Below, in pieces: positions 9,468 to 20,842 of a DNA stretch of 64,000 bases. Source of the DNA: Nothopassalora personata. Taxonomy: Eukaryota; Ascomycota; Dothideomycetes; Mycosphaerellales; Mycosphaerellaceae. The translations under genes and the position numbers were made by a program. Under the pieces are notes generated by a model. It made no database searches. It saw only the letters and a program-made list of their open reading frames with translations, and was not told where the DNA came from. Position 1 is the stretch's first letter. Each line of letters starts with the position of its first letter. The stretch spans positions 930,001 through 994,000 of the forward strand of contig CM066298.1 of NCBI GenBank assembly GCA_033816765.1. Reading direction: 5' to 3'.

Positions 9468-12323
9468 ATGGAAGGGGTCTATAGGGATTCTATCCCTTAT
9501 AAGGGGATAGAGGAATCGGAGGAAGGGGAAATACCTAAATCTAGTAAAGAAGGGAGAAGTAGAACTAGCGCCGCTAAATTAGGTATAGGTGTAGGAACGA
9601 ATAGTACAATTAGAATGGATGCTATAACTACCCTCTTTAGACGATTAGTAGTAGCAATAGAAAACGCTAGCCCTCGCTTTCTACCTCTAGGAGGTGCTAA
9701 GAGTCCGTTCTTTAATAGCACTAATGCTACTAAGTTCTAGGAGCGGTTTAGTAACCTAATAGACTAGTATCCGCCTCGGGCATCTATTAAGAAGGATAAT
9801 TTCTAGGGTAGGTTTAAGCGCAATTACGAAACTACTATCCGGCGCGTAGTTATGAGACTACCTAGGTGGTTTACTAACAAGGCACGTTTTAGGAGGGCGT
9901 TCTTATTAGAGTTCTTAAGGTTTAACGCCTACTCAATATTAGGGAGTCGGGAATATCTTAAGGAGATTGTTAGGGCGTAGTAAGGTAAGAGGCCTAAAGA
10001 ATAAGATATAAAGGAATTCATCCGCCTATTTGTATCCTTAAGTGACCTAATCGAACCTAAGGATTTAGATAATAGCTCCCGGAGTCGCCTTCTCCTTTAG
10101 GGATTGCTAGAGGCAGTCGCGAAAGCGGTCTATAAGGCTTACGGGCTTTACCTAAAGTAACCTAAGAAGTTTAGGGACTTTTAGAGGATTCTCGATAAAG
10201 CTGCTAGCATCGTAGATAGTAAGGAGGGATAGAAAGCTATGTATATAGATTTCCCTCTTACTTTACCTTAGCTACACCGCTTAGTCGTGAAGTAAATACC
10301 GCGTCTTAAGCCTAAGATTAATACGCTTAAGAAGGCCACCTCTAGGACTATTGTTAATAATAACCTAATCTAGAAGGTAGCTAAAATGAGCATACGTATA
10401 TACTAGCGCAGTCGCGTCGCGGACGCGGGTACCTTCTACCCGAGCGAGAATTAACGCTCTATATAACCGGAAAGGCACGACCTAGATACTAAACTGTAGG
10501 TTTACGTAATGTAGCGTCCCCTATCGTAGAATCGCGAACAGTCTAAAGCGATAGATAGTTGTTACTATAACTGTAGTAGTTCGAAGCACTAGGCTAGTAA
10601 TTATAGGGCGATAAGGTCCTTAATATCCCGGGGCTACGTATACCTCGCCCCGAACAACTAGTAGTATCTAGGGAAAGAAGGCAATCTACGTCCTACTAAG
10701 TTCAACTTTCGGAGGGACTATAGTAAACCGAAACTACTCTACATACTCCCTCTACTCGAAGAACATTATAGACCGATCGAGTTTAATAACTAGTATAAGA
10801 TTCCCGTACTACGTAAGTAATGGATAGGTAGGGACTATACTAGGGTAACTAAGGTTACGCCTCCTAATTATTCTAAGCCCCCTCCTAACTTTAGGCATTT
10901 AATAGAGTATAGCCCTTAGGACGTACGGTCTAGCTAAACTGAGAAGGCTACTAGGACATATTAGGTCTTATTCGGAGAAAGTAAAGCGGAGTAGGCGATC
11001 GACTTAGGCGAGCTTAACGAGGTATCTACCTATCCTATATAGTCTAATAAAGTGAAAGGGAAGGTACCCGTAGGTATTCTAAAGAATCCGCACCCGAGGA
11101 CCCGGTCCTTAGCCTAGGATCTACGAGCCCGAGCTAAGGCTACTAAGAAAGTTCGCCTACAATTGGAATAGGAGATCCGGTAAGCTAAGATTAACTAGTA
11201 GGAGGTTAAAATAATTGACGAAGTTAGTGCTTAAATAAGCGAAACTTAATTATTAGCCGAATCCGGGGTAACCCTAGGAAGGGGAAATAATGCCTAAGTG
11301 AATAGACTAGGGAACGATGCTAATAAAGGACTGCCTAAGGATATGCCTATTAGTCCCGTAAACGCCCCCTTCGTATAAAGGAAGCGTATATAGAATGCTA
11401 AGACTATAAGGATTAATAACTACGTCCGATAATATAGTTTAGCTAATAATGGCCCGGTTACAAAGGAAGAGGGTATTATCTACTAGATTAATTAGATCCT
11501 CTAGATAACGTTTCCTAATGTAAACGCCTAAGATTAGTTTCGATATAGTCGCTAGTTCGAGGCTACCCTCTTCGGTCGCGTTACTAGCACCCCCGCTCTT
11601 TAGGAGAAGCTCGCTATAGTACGACGTCTTATAGGAAAGGACCCTAAGGTTCGCACTAGATAAGTAGTTACCTATAAAGATGAACCTAAGTATAATAAGG
11701 AGTTCTTCCGCGAAGATAGTTAGGCCTAGTATGTCGGAGTGTATTTAACTATGCTTTACTCTAAAGGAGCGGTCCCTACTACTAAGCTCTATAAGGACGT
11801 TAAGAAAATCGGGCTCTCTAGTATCCTTAACAACTTTACTATAGTCCCTAGTCCTTAGGTAGTAGCGGAGTTCGGGATAAATAAGAACTAGATTAGGTAC
11901 CTAATTAACGAGGGTTCCGAGGTGAATATTATCGGCTAGAGGAACGCTTATAGATTTAGATTACCGGTAATGTCGAGTACTTAGCTTACCTTTCGAGGTG
12001 CTAGAGGGCGGGCCTAGTTTAAAGGTGTTGTAGGCAATTTGGATGTTTAGATATTTAGGGTTTACTACTAAATAGACATATTTATCTCCTCGGATCTAAA
12101 CTCACTAATAATCCTAGGACGTCCGTAGGCCCGTAAGGTGCAACTCACTGCCCGTAACTGCGATAATAGTTTATAGGAGGGGACTATTACTAGCCGCAAA
12201 GGTAAAAGTGTTATGTTTACTACCCTAGTTAGCTCGGACAGGTATAAGACCCTTTAAGAACTGTTAAAAGCGTCGGGAAATGGAAGGGTAGGTTAAGTTA
12301 CGGCGCTTAACCTACCGACTTGC
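9468..12323 (+). pseudogene. Gypsy-A1 gag-protease
   Basis: The frame opens with an ATG followed by 90 uninterrupted codons (MEGVYRDSIPYKGIEESEEG...) and continues in register, interrupted only by TAG/TAA, for about 950 codons. A CCHC knuckle is recognisable at residues 365-379: Cys369 and His374 are kept, while Tyr366 and Tyr379 sit where Cys is expected. A retropepsin-like motif is read as INEGSEVNIIG near residue 813, with Asn where the catalytic Asp should be; A2 and A3 carry the same change. Gag is unusually long for Ty3/gypsy. The first TAA at a non-Gln-like position comes near 12321, just before the gag/pol palindrome. Confidence 0.8.
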
Positions 12324-12393
12324 TAAAGCCGGATTTAATAAAATCGTTAAGGTTCTCGCACTATCTCGGAGAAACCTCGGACTTTGATTTGCT

Positions 12394-12405
12394 AGTCCCG
12401 GGACC
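12394..12405. promoter_or_regulatory. Gag/pol palindrome of gypsy-A1 (decayed form)
   Basis: AGTCCCGGGACC flanked by TTTGCT on the left and GGTAAAT on the right, a one-sided decay of the palindrome in the LTRs and before ORF3. Identical in A3 (51757-51768) and, inverted, in A2 (44235-44246). Its place between two coding blocks suggests a cis-acting role; this is inference. Confidence 0.55.
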
Positions 12406-12440
12406 GGTAAATAGCTATAGTAAGGAAAACGGATACGACT

Positions 12441-12482
12441 ACGACACGACGCATCTATAGGACGACACGACGCATCTATAGG
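12441..12482 (+). repeat. Two tandem 21 bp units downstream of the gag/pol palindrome
   Basis: ACGACACGACGCATCTATAGG occurs twice head to tail and still contains CpA, unlike most of the element. The same pair is present in A3 (about 51804-51845) and inverted in A2. Confidence 0.75.
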
Positions 12483-12540
12483 AACCCGGCAAGGCTCTAA
12501 CGCCTAGTAACCATTTAGCTCACTTATTAGGATTGCTTAG

Positions 12541-15500
12541 GAGTACTAGAATAAAGGAACGAGTTATAGAAATTGGAATAGGCGCGTTCGAGGGAGATTC
12601 TATTACTAACGTTTATTTAGTTTAAGGGGATTAGCCCTCCGAGATCCTAAGGCAATCTATATTAAATACTTAGGTACGGAAGTAATAAGTAGGCTAAAAT
12701 ATAGCTAATATTAGGATGCCGTAGGTCTTTACGATGTATAAGCGTAAGGCGGACAAGAAGAAGCTAGTAGACGCGAGCGTTTACGAACGCCTAGAATCAC
12801 GAGTTAAGGGAGATATAGAATAGAAGCGTAGGGCACTGTACCTAGAATCTAAGATGCCTAAAGGACAAGGACCGTTCGATAGGAAGTACTTAACTAAGAA
12901 ATTCTCAAGTATTAAGCGAGGTAGCCGGATTACGCTAGAACGACTTACCTTAATTAAGGTTAGTATTAAGCTATTGCTAATAAAGCGGGCCTTATTCGAT
13001 AAGATGCTCTATAACCGGGAGGCAGTCCTTACTTAGGATTTTAGTTATATAAGGCAAATTAGGCACGACGTTATACCACCTTAGAAGATTAACACGGTCC
13101 CTTATAGGCTATGGTAGGTACGCCCTATCCGGTTACACCTAAGTCTTAGGGCAATTGTTAAGCGCATAATTAGAGCCCGGATTAAGAATAACATCCTAGA
13201 ATACTTATAAGGGGCATATTCCAATAGCTAGTTCCTAGTCGTAAAGAAGGTTAATGCCTCTAGAAGCGATGTGCCATATCGGTTAATTAACTTAGCTATA
13301 CTCCTAAATAAGGTTACTATACGCGATGCTAACATTCCACCGGACACGGATAGCTTCTTAGAGGATTTTGCCGGGTGCCGAGTCGCTTTACTTATAGACC
13401 TGTTTTTAGGTTATAATTAGATCACTTTAGATAAGTCCTACCGGGACTTAATAGCCTTCATAACCCCTCTTAGCCTAGTACGTAACACGACTCTACCTTA
13501 AGGAGCTACTAATTTAGTTACTTAGTTCGTGCGTACGGTAACAAAAATTCTACTTAATTATATCTCGCATCGAGCGAAGCCGTTCCTCGATAATATCGGT
13601 ATTAAGGGACTAACTAAGGACTATAGGAACGTAGAAGTAGAGCCTAGGTTAAGGAGATAGGTCGTTAAGCACATCGTTTCCCTAGATCTAGTTCTTACTA
13701 ACCTAGAGAGAGCTAGTGCGGTAGTTACTAGAGGCAAATCCTAATAGTTATACGAAAAGCTTAAGATTGTTAGGTACGTTACTAGCCCGGATGGTCGCTA
13801 TCCTAACCTAAAGGTTATAGCTAAGATCCTAGATTAGCCTACGCCTACCTATATTAAGGAGGTCCGCACCTATGTAGGGCTATGTATGTACTTCCGGATA
13901 TAGATTCCCTAGTTCGTTATCATCGCTCGACTAATGTATAAGCTACTAAAGAAGGACGCCGAGTTCACCTAGATAGAAAATAAGCAGTTCTTAAAAGAAG
14001 AGATTACTAGATATCTTATGTAGGCTCTAGCCTTAGTTACCCTCTACTACTTACCTAGTGCTAGGTCTATCTTTATCTTAGTTAATGCTAGCGGCACTAG
14101 ATAGGGATATATCGTTTCTTAAGAATTAATAGACAGTACCCGACGGCGTTACCCGGTGCGGTATAAGAGCGGAATCTAGAACGCGTTAGAATCTAGATAT
14201 AATACTAGTAAGCGGGAATGCCTTAGGGTCCTTAAGGGGCTTAAGAAGATTTAGAGATATATCACTAGCGTTAATTTTGTCCTTAAGGTTAATGCTAAGA
14301 CACTTATATAGCAGCTTAACCGGCCGGCTTCGGACCTACCGAACTCGGCAATAGCCCGGTAGGTCGTATAGATTAGGTTATTTACGTTCGAGGTAAAGCA
14401 CGTTACGGGGACTAGATATACTAGCCTAGATGCCCTATCTCGTAGGCCCTCTACACCTTAGGAACCTAGGGAAGCTAACGAAGACGAAGTCGACTAGATA
14501 ATTAATAATGAGCTGTTCGGGTACCCGGAGCCGGTCGACACCTATCTAGTTAAAATCTAGAAAACACGACATCTCGGGGACTAATATTCTAAGGGCTCTT
14601 AGTAGCTTACTTAGGTTATAGAAACTAGGACCCGGCCTAATAGTATTACCCGTGCTAAGTACCGGCGGCTAGTAAAGAAGAGCGGTAACTTCTTTATCCG
14701 AGACTAATTGCTATTCTTTTAGAAGCGCCGAGGAGTACCGTTATAACTTATAATTAACGATAATAAGGCTTAGAAGGAGATCGTTATAGAATGCCATAAA
14801 AGATACGGTTATCGTAGCGCTAAGGTCGTGTATAACCTTATTTCCGATCGGTATTACTAGAACGGGTGCTTCGCCGATGTCTCTACGTAGGTTCGAAGTT
14901 ATACTCTTTATAGGTTTCGCGAAGGTAACTAGCGCGCTAGTAAGCTTCACTTATCGAGCCCTTAGGTCATTAGTAAGAAGTGGTACTTGGACCCCGTCTA
15001 GGTGCATAAAAATCGATACCTCCTAGTTACGCGCGAAGCACTTAGTAACTAGATCGAGGCTAGAGTAACGAGGGCACCTCCTAGCTCTAAGACGGTTACT
15101 AAGTTTCTATACGAAGATATCTTCTATAGGCACGGCTACTATGCTAAAATTGTGCTTAATAACGCTACGGTTTATGCGGCTAAGGTTAAGCGGTTACTCG
15201 TAGGACTTAGTGTTCGAAGGATCCGAATATTACCGTACTATCCGTAGTCTAATGCTCTAGTCGAGGTTAGGTACCGTCCGATTCTTATAGCGTTAGTAAA
15301 GCTTATAAGGAACACATACCGCGGATAGGAGTAATAGGTACCCGCTGTATTATAGGCTAATAGGACTACGACCTGTCGTACTACTAGAATAACGCTAGCT
15401 TAGGTCCTATATAGCTATCGCACGATTCTACCAATTGAGGTTAAGTACCCGACGTAGGCGAATTATTAATAGGGATCGGTAAGAACGACTAAGGACCTAC

Positions 15501-16152
15501 TTACTATACGTGCGCGTTAACTCTAGGCTCGAGACCTTAGTTTAGAAGAGCTATATGCTCGAAGGAAGCGACTAAGAGAACTTAGTAAGGACTACTTTAA
15601 TTCTTACCGGAATGTTAACTTTATTAGTTTCTCTAAGAGCGACCTTATTATAAGGTTCGATAAGCTATATAAGGATGACTTCTTACGTAAGATCGGTTAC
15701 CGATAGTAAGGTTCATATTAGGTGTCTAGTGTCTCTAGGGAGTTTAGTACCTATATTCTTAAGGAACTTAATAGCACGCTAATAAAGGGTGTTTAGGCAC
15801 GAGAAAACCTTAAGCTAGTTCTAGAGCTTCGCCCGGATAACATAGGAGTACTAGGCTTAGATAATAGGATCGATCTCGTAATAGGGGAAGGAGAAGTTGC
15901 TAATAGCGTCGCTAATAGCAAAGACAGTAGTAATTCAAACGAGATCGAGCCTATCGCCGACGAAGACGTACTACCTATAGGAGTTAACGAAAGGGGATCG
16001 TATCCTAAACCGGAATCTAAGAAGGTATAGGTTAGGCCTTATAACCTTTCTATAGCCAAAATTTTACAGTTTAGTAGGATCGAGGCTAAGAACTAAATAG
16101 TTAGTAATAGCGTACGGAGTTCACTTCCCTTAGGCATGTATTACGTATGCTC
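12541..16152 (+). pseudogene. Gypsy-A1 RT-RNaseH-integrase
   Basis: A single TAG/TAA-interrupted frame. The start is uncertain because ATG codons have been destroyed. RT: DVPYRLINLA, then ALLIDLFLGYNQITL, TLPQGATN and KPFLDNIGIKG. The last is the catalytic motif of fungal elements with FLDD, with the second Asp now Asn at 13592-13594. RNaseH follows. Integrase: a His-Cys region near 14790-14920 with TAG (14858-14860) on the conserved Trp, and PYYPQSNALVEVRYRPI near 15235-15285. No chromodomain was recognised. TAA at 16165 and later TAG codons are candidate ends. All three copies share the same catalytic substitutions. Confidence 0.82.
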
Positions 16153-16237
16153 TTTAGTTTATTAAGCTAATTCGGTTATCTAGACTTCACTTTATAGGAT
16201 GTTCTTACCTTAGTTAGACCTTAGTTAGTAGAGTTAC

Positions 16238-16263
16238 ATTTACCGGTCCCGGGACCGGTAAAT
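16238..16263. promoter_or_regulatory. Pol/ORF3 perfect 26 bp palindrome
   Basis: Half-site ATTTACCGGTCCC followed directly by its exact reverse complement, with no spacer. Perfect also in A2 (40377-40402) and A3 (55611-55636). The 12 bp core GGTCCCGGGACC recurs in all six LTRs. Position upstream of ORF3 suggests an internal promoter or protein-binding site; this is inference. The motif has no CpA or TpG and so is not a RIP target. Confidence 0.8.
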
Positions 16264-16699
16264 CGGATTACGTAATAGCGTAGCATGCCCCTACCGAATG
16301 CTTACCTAGGTAGTTACTAGTACTGGTTTTCGGTTACATGTAGGGTTATCGGACCTTTAGTATAACCTTAATGGCACTGCTCTTACTACTTATAAGACCG
16401 GTCTCGGCGCTACTACCTTATAACGGTTATAGGGACATACGCTAAGAGGCATACTTAAGCGTAGCTCTCTACCTACTACTTCCTCTCCTTTTCTTTAAAC
16501 ACTAACACTATTACTAGAGCTACTAACACATCTATCTACTACTACTATACACATTAGACGGTTCTTTAGCCTCTCTCTCTTTACGACCTTAACCTTCTTT
16601 AAAGCCCCTACCCCGACACTAAGCTTTTAAAGCTTACTAACACTCTAGAGTAGTACTACGAGATAGCTAGCTCTTACGATCTTACTACTAGCGAATCCT

Positions 16700-19600
16700 A
16701 GTTATTATAGCTTTAGCTAGTCTATCGTTACGCCCGGCTAGCTCGAGTATAGCGCTTACTAGTACTATTACTAGGCTTACCCGCCTACCTTAGACCTTAT
16801 TCGAGTCCCTTCGCCTACCGGACAACGTTAAGCATGTCCTTACTAATACGAACACGCCGAAGTCCGCCGCTAATGTTATGTTCCGAGAGCTTAGTCCTTA
16901 GAAGCGGGTTAAGGTGTTAAAGGACTTCTATAAGGGCTTCGAGAAGGTGTTCGAAGACTACTCCGTCTAGGTTAACCTATTTTTCGAGGAAGTTAGGAGC
17001 GGCATAGGTAAGAGCTACTAGGATAAATTCCTTAGTAATAAGAAGCTCGATGTCTTGTTTCCTATCGTCGGCAAGATTCGTAAGACCGGTTTAGAGATTC
17101 GTAACCGAGAGAAGACTCTTCGAGCTACGCTTACCCGCTACTAGCTATAGTAGATAGATAACAAGATTCTTAATCGACGCGTTATCTCCGAGCTTTATAG
17201 TACTAATAGCGGGCGCCGCTAGTTTATAGCCTTTATTAACAAGTACCTAGACTATAGTAGGGCTATTAGTAGAATTTAGAGGGCATCAATCTAGCGTATA
17301 AGGATCGGCCGTAAGAGCATAGATCGTAAGCAAATTCTAGAGCCTAGTGATCTTACCCGGTGCGATAGGGAGGCTAAAGCACGTAGCATCAATCCGTAGT
17401 TGGCTAAGAGTAGGGAGATTATTAGAAGACACCGCCTAGCCGTCTATTAGGATAGCCTTCTATACTTTATAGAGGGTACTATTACTAAGAAGTCCGCGTC
17501 CCCGGAGGACAGTATAGATTAACCTAGACTATCTAGCTAGTAATAGCCTTAGCTACGTTAGCTACTACCGGGTAGTAAAGGCAAAGGACGTGTAAAGAGT
17601 ACTACGCTAACTCTACTAGCCTCTACCTAGCCTATAGTCCTATCGAGAGGCGGTCGTAAGTCGAGTCGACTTAAGTAGCTCCGTATAGGCGAGAGTATAG
17701 GTAAGGGTATAACTACGCCTACTTAATCCTCGCCTAACCGAACGCTAGACGGCGTACCTATACGCGAAGGCAGTCCGCTAGGTATACCGGTTAGCACCCT
17801 ACGATCTACTCCGGCCCTAACTAAGAATAGTAATCCGATACTTACTATGTTACCTTCGGCTATAATTAGGGATATATTAGTCTTTAAGGATTAGATCCTA
17901 TAAGAAGACGAGGCCCTCCGGATTAAGCGCGCTAACTGCACCTATAATAAGCGGTACTGTAGTATTAAGTTTAGAAACTCGATTAATGTAGATAGCATTA
18001 CCTAGCTACCTAAGTACCGGATAGCGGGCCTTAAGATACTCGAATATACTGTCTCGGAGGTTCTTAAGAGGGATAGTAAGGTTAGCGCTATAATGTACGA
18101 TTAGCATATTCGAGATTTCTACTATAAGGCCCTCTACTTTATTACGAATCCCGGTATTACCGCTAATACCCTATATAAGCGCGCGCTTAAGGTCTAAGAC
18201 TAGCTCTTTAAAGGTAAGAGTTTTTCAGCTATTAAGGTAAAGAATAGGTCGTAGTTTTGCCCTAATAAGCGTAGTTAGAAGACTATTAACCCGCTTAGCT
18301 ACCTCCGTGTTCGAGGCAAAGTCGGCACTACGAGTAGTATCGTTACGTATACTAACTATAACTAGATCCTCGACAAATTTAGTATCGATAAAGCTAACTA
18401 AGCCGATCTTAATAGTACCGGTACCTATGTTAATAGGAACATACTATACTAGTATAATAACGCTAAACTAGCGCCGCGGGTTAAAACAGTTAGAGAGATA
18501 ATAAGTCGAGAATTCGACGTGTACCGATAGCACCTACGAGAATTGAATAAGGTTAGTAACGGCGGCGTCTACTAGAACATATAGTATTCTCTAAGCTAAT
18601 AGATTATACGATAAGACCCCGGGCTATAGCTCTTATAAGTAGCTCTATACCCTTAACACTATACTCGGTTTATCTCCTTCCCTAGGCCTACGATTTTTAG
18701 CTTTAATAGGGCTCATTAGGGGGGTAACGTAAACACTATAGTATAGTATACTAGGGTCGACTTAAACCTCGAAATTAAAAACTACTAGACTAGTAACCGG
18801 CTTAATATGCTATACTCTCTTAACTTAGAGGGCACTAGTAGGCCGGAGTTTTTACACGGTTTTTATAAGTAAGGGAATGCTAGAGAGTTTATCTAGTAGT
18901 GCTAGATTAACGACTGCATAGAAGACGGCCGATTTAAGCGTTTCTTCTCGGTTGGAGTCTAAAATTACCTAAGTAAGAACAGCATTAGCTAGTTTAGAGA
19001 GGACCTAAGCGCTAGGCAAATGCGGGTAACTACTATAGGCGTTCTAATAAGGCAGGCCGCACATAAGAAGACGCTACGTTAGATTAACCCTTACTTTATC
19101 GAGATCCGCGACGATAACTATCTTAAACTCTAGAGAAGCTAGAGCATGTACTAGGTAATGGACCTCTATCGTAACTTTAAGACGCTAAGTTAGAGCGCTG
19201 TAGGGTTTAAGTATCGACGCCTAGTACCCGGCTATCCTTTTCCTACGGCCGTATACCTTAGTGGTATTAGCCCTCTGTCCGATGCCCTAGCGGGTTTAAA
19301 GTCTTAGAACGATAACGAAGTTATCCTTAATGCTAGAAGGTAGCTTAATGCTACGGTCCGCCTAGACTCGGAGCTCTTCTATAAGAAGATGCATAATTAG
19401 CGCGTCCGAGCTATGAAATTAATAGACAAGCAGCTTAGCTTAGTTACTACTCTCGAGTAGATGTGCTTTATAAGCGAAGGGCGTAATGAGAGCTTCTTCC
19501 GTAACTACTATAGGAACTTTACTAGCTAGCTACTTAGGGACGCGTCTAGTAAGACTAGTGTTAGCTACGATAACGAGTGGGTCTAGACAAAGGAGTTATG

Positions 19601-20320
19601 TAAGAATAAGTAGAACTAAGTAGTTAGTACGGGTTTATAGGCTCCTAGTTTCTAGTTAATTTCCGGCTACAGCTATAGCCTATAGGATTCTAGTTTGGAT
19701 TCTAGTTCTAATTCTAGTTCTAATTCTAGTTCTAATTCTAGTTCTAATTCTAGTTCTAATTCTAGTTCTGATTCTAGTTCTAATTCTAGTTCTGATTCTA
19801 GTTCTAATTCTAGTTCTAATTCTAGTTCTAATGCTTCGGGTATAGGTGCTTCTAGTCCTTAGATCTTACTTATTTCTTATAGTTACTTATCTTCCCTTAA
19901 CTCACTTTCTAGTTACGCGGTAGACTCGTCTTTAGATTTATTAGGTTACTAGTACTAACGCTCACTTGTCTTATAAATAGCGTTTACGTTATTCGACTAT
20001 CTAGCCCGCTCGATTAATGCTAACATAGCTATCCATTCCCTCGCCAGTTTCGTAGTATGCGTTAGTACAGTGCGACGGATGCGAGTCGCGGTTATTAACG
20101 TTGTTATTACGGTCTCTATTAGAAGAATCCTTTCGATCTTTATAAACTGTCGCTAGTAGGCCCTAGGATTGCCTAACATCTTATATATTAAGCTAAATAG
20201 TAGGGTAAGCTACTATACTGCTATAAGACCACCTTAGCTTATAGCGACTAACTGCGCTACCTATGTTACTCGGGCTCACTACTTTAGAACCTAAGGACAG
20301 GTTCGTAATAGGGGAGGATA
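16700..20320 (+). pseudogene. Gypsy-A1 ORF3: large unassigned protein in the env position
   Basis: One frame, in register over the stretch I checked (17040 and 19389 are in phase), carries about 1,200 codons with TAG/TAA interruptions between pol and the 3' LTR. The start is uncertain. The N-terminal third is basic and helical-looking (KVLKDFYKGFEKVFEDYS). The middle has conserved-looking text rich in aromatics and Arg, such as NPLSYLRVRGKVGTTSS, RFISFPRPTIFSFNRAH and LNLEGTSRPEFLHGFYKQ. A Ser-rich minisatellite follows, then a tail of about 150 codons running into the LTR. At least one TAG here is a former Trp: A3 still has TGG in ISWFRED. No signal peptide, fusion-peptide or transmembrane pattern typical of env could be shown. 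Function unknown. Present in A1, A2 and A3, so it belongs to the element. Confidence 0.7.
19686..19832 (+). repeat. 12 bp in-frame minisatellite encoding SSSN/SSSD
   Basis: About twelve units of GATTCTAGTTCT / AATTCTAGTTCT in the ORF3 frame, giving Ser-Ser-Ser-Asn or Ser-Ser-Ser-Asp repeats. A3 has about four units (59051-59104) and A2 about three (36905-36951, reversed), so the array varies in length between copies. Confidence 0.9.
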
Positions 20321-20714
20321 TATTAACGACTAATGGGTTGTATTAACCTTAGGTTTAGTTATGTTGACCTTAGGTTTAGAGGGGGGGGTCCCTTAGGTCT
20401 AACTTGCCCTAATTTCGTTTAGGTTTAATTGGACATTTAGGTAAGCTAGCGGAACTAGTATAGCTATTAAGATATATACTACGTAGCTAAGTATTGTAAG
20501 CGTAGCATTAAGGCAACAATTTAATTTATACCTCTCGAGTAGAGGGTATAGGGGTTTAGGGTCCGCTAATCTTCTTATTTATCTAGCTACTACGCTACTC
20601 GTCACGTGACCTGATTTCCCGGTCCCGGGACCGGCAAATACCCCTACTTACGTAAGCACCGCTCTATACTACCACAACTCGGACAGGCCTACATAGGGTA
20701 GTTAGTAGACATTA
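20321..20714 (+). repeat. Gypsy-A1 3' LTR
   Basis: Longer than the 5' LTR because an approximately 25 bp AACCTTAGGTTTAGTTATGT stretch is duplicated near its start, as also in the A3 3' LTR (59591). Contains GTCACGTGAC (20601-20610) and GGTCCCGGGACC (20621-20632). Followed by the CTAT target duplication. Confidence 0.88.
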
Positions 20715-20718
20715 CTAT

Positions 20719-20842
20719 ATAAGTAGCTAAGGCATTAATAGCATCGTTCGCGGTCTAAGGTCGTCGGGCTCTACTTACTTTACTAGGGGCGGGTGTTCCC
20801 CGTTTACTCTATCGGTCTCCTATCGTAGAGGGCGTTTAAAGC
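20719..20842 (-). other. Remaining 5' leader of gypsy-B1
   Basis: Begins ATAAGTAGC and ends GCGTTTAAAGC against the LTR. The same stretch occurs unbroken in B2 at 24334-24457. It proves that gypsy-A1 landed in the leader of gypsy-B1. Confidence 0.88.

Larger units (their letters stand above)
8761..20714 (+). mobile_element. Gypsy-A1, full-length 11.95 kb Ty3/gypsy element with a third ORF
   Basis: Complete copy with LTRs at 8761-9131 and 20321-20714, flanked by a 4 bp target duplication CTAT (8757-8760 and 20715-20718). The empty site is visible in gypsy-B2 (24330-24333), so the insertion into gypsy-B1 is exact. Order: LTR, leader with TTAAGG-like repeats, gag-protease, palindrome, RT-RNaseH-integrase, palindrome, ORF3, LTR. 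All coding parts are RIP-mutated. It differs from A2 and A3 by many transitions outside a shared block at 11824-13717. Confidence 0.9.

Noticed and set aside
9497..9721. Open frames antisense to gag (also 46919-47143 and 48860-49084)
   Set aside because: They mirror the open gag N-terminus of each gypsy-A copy and have no independent motif.
19686..19832. CRISPR-like array
   Set aside because: Units are directly adjacent 12 bp repeats with no spacers, in a eukaryotic retroelement.
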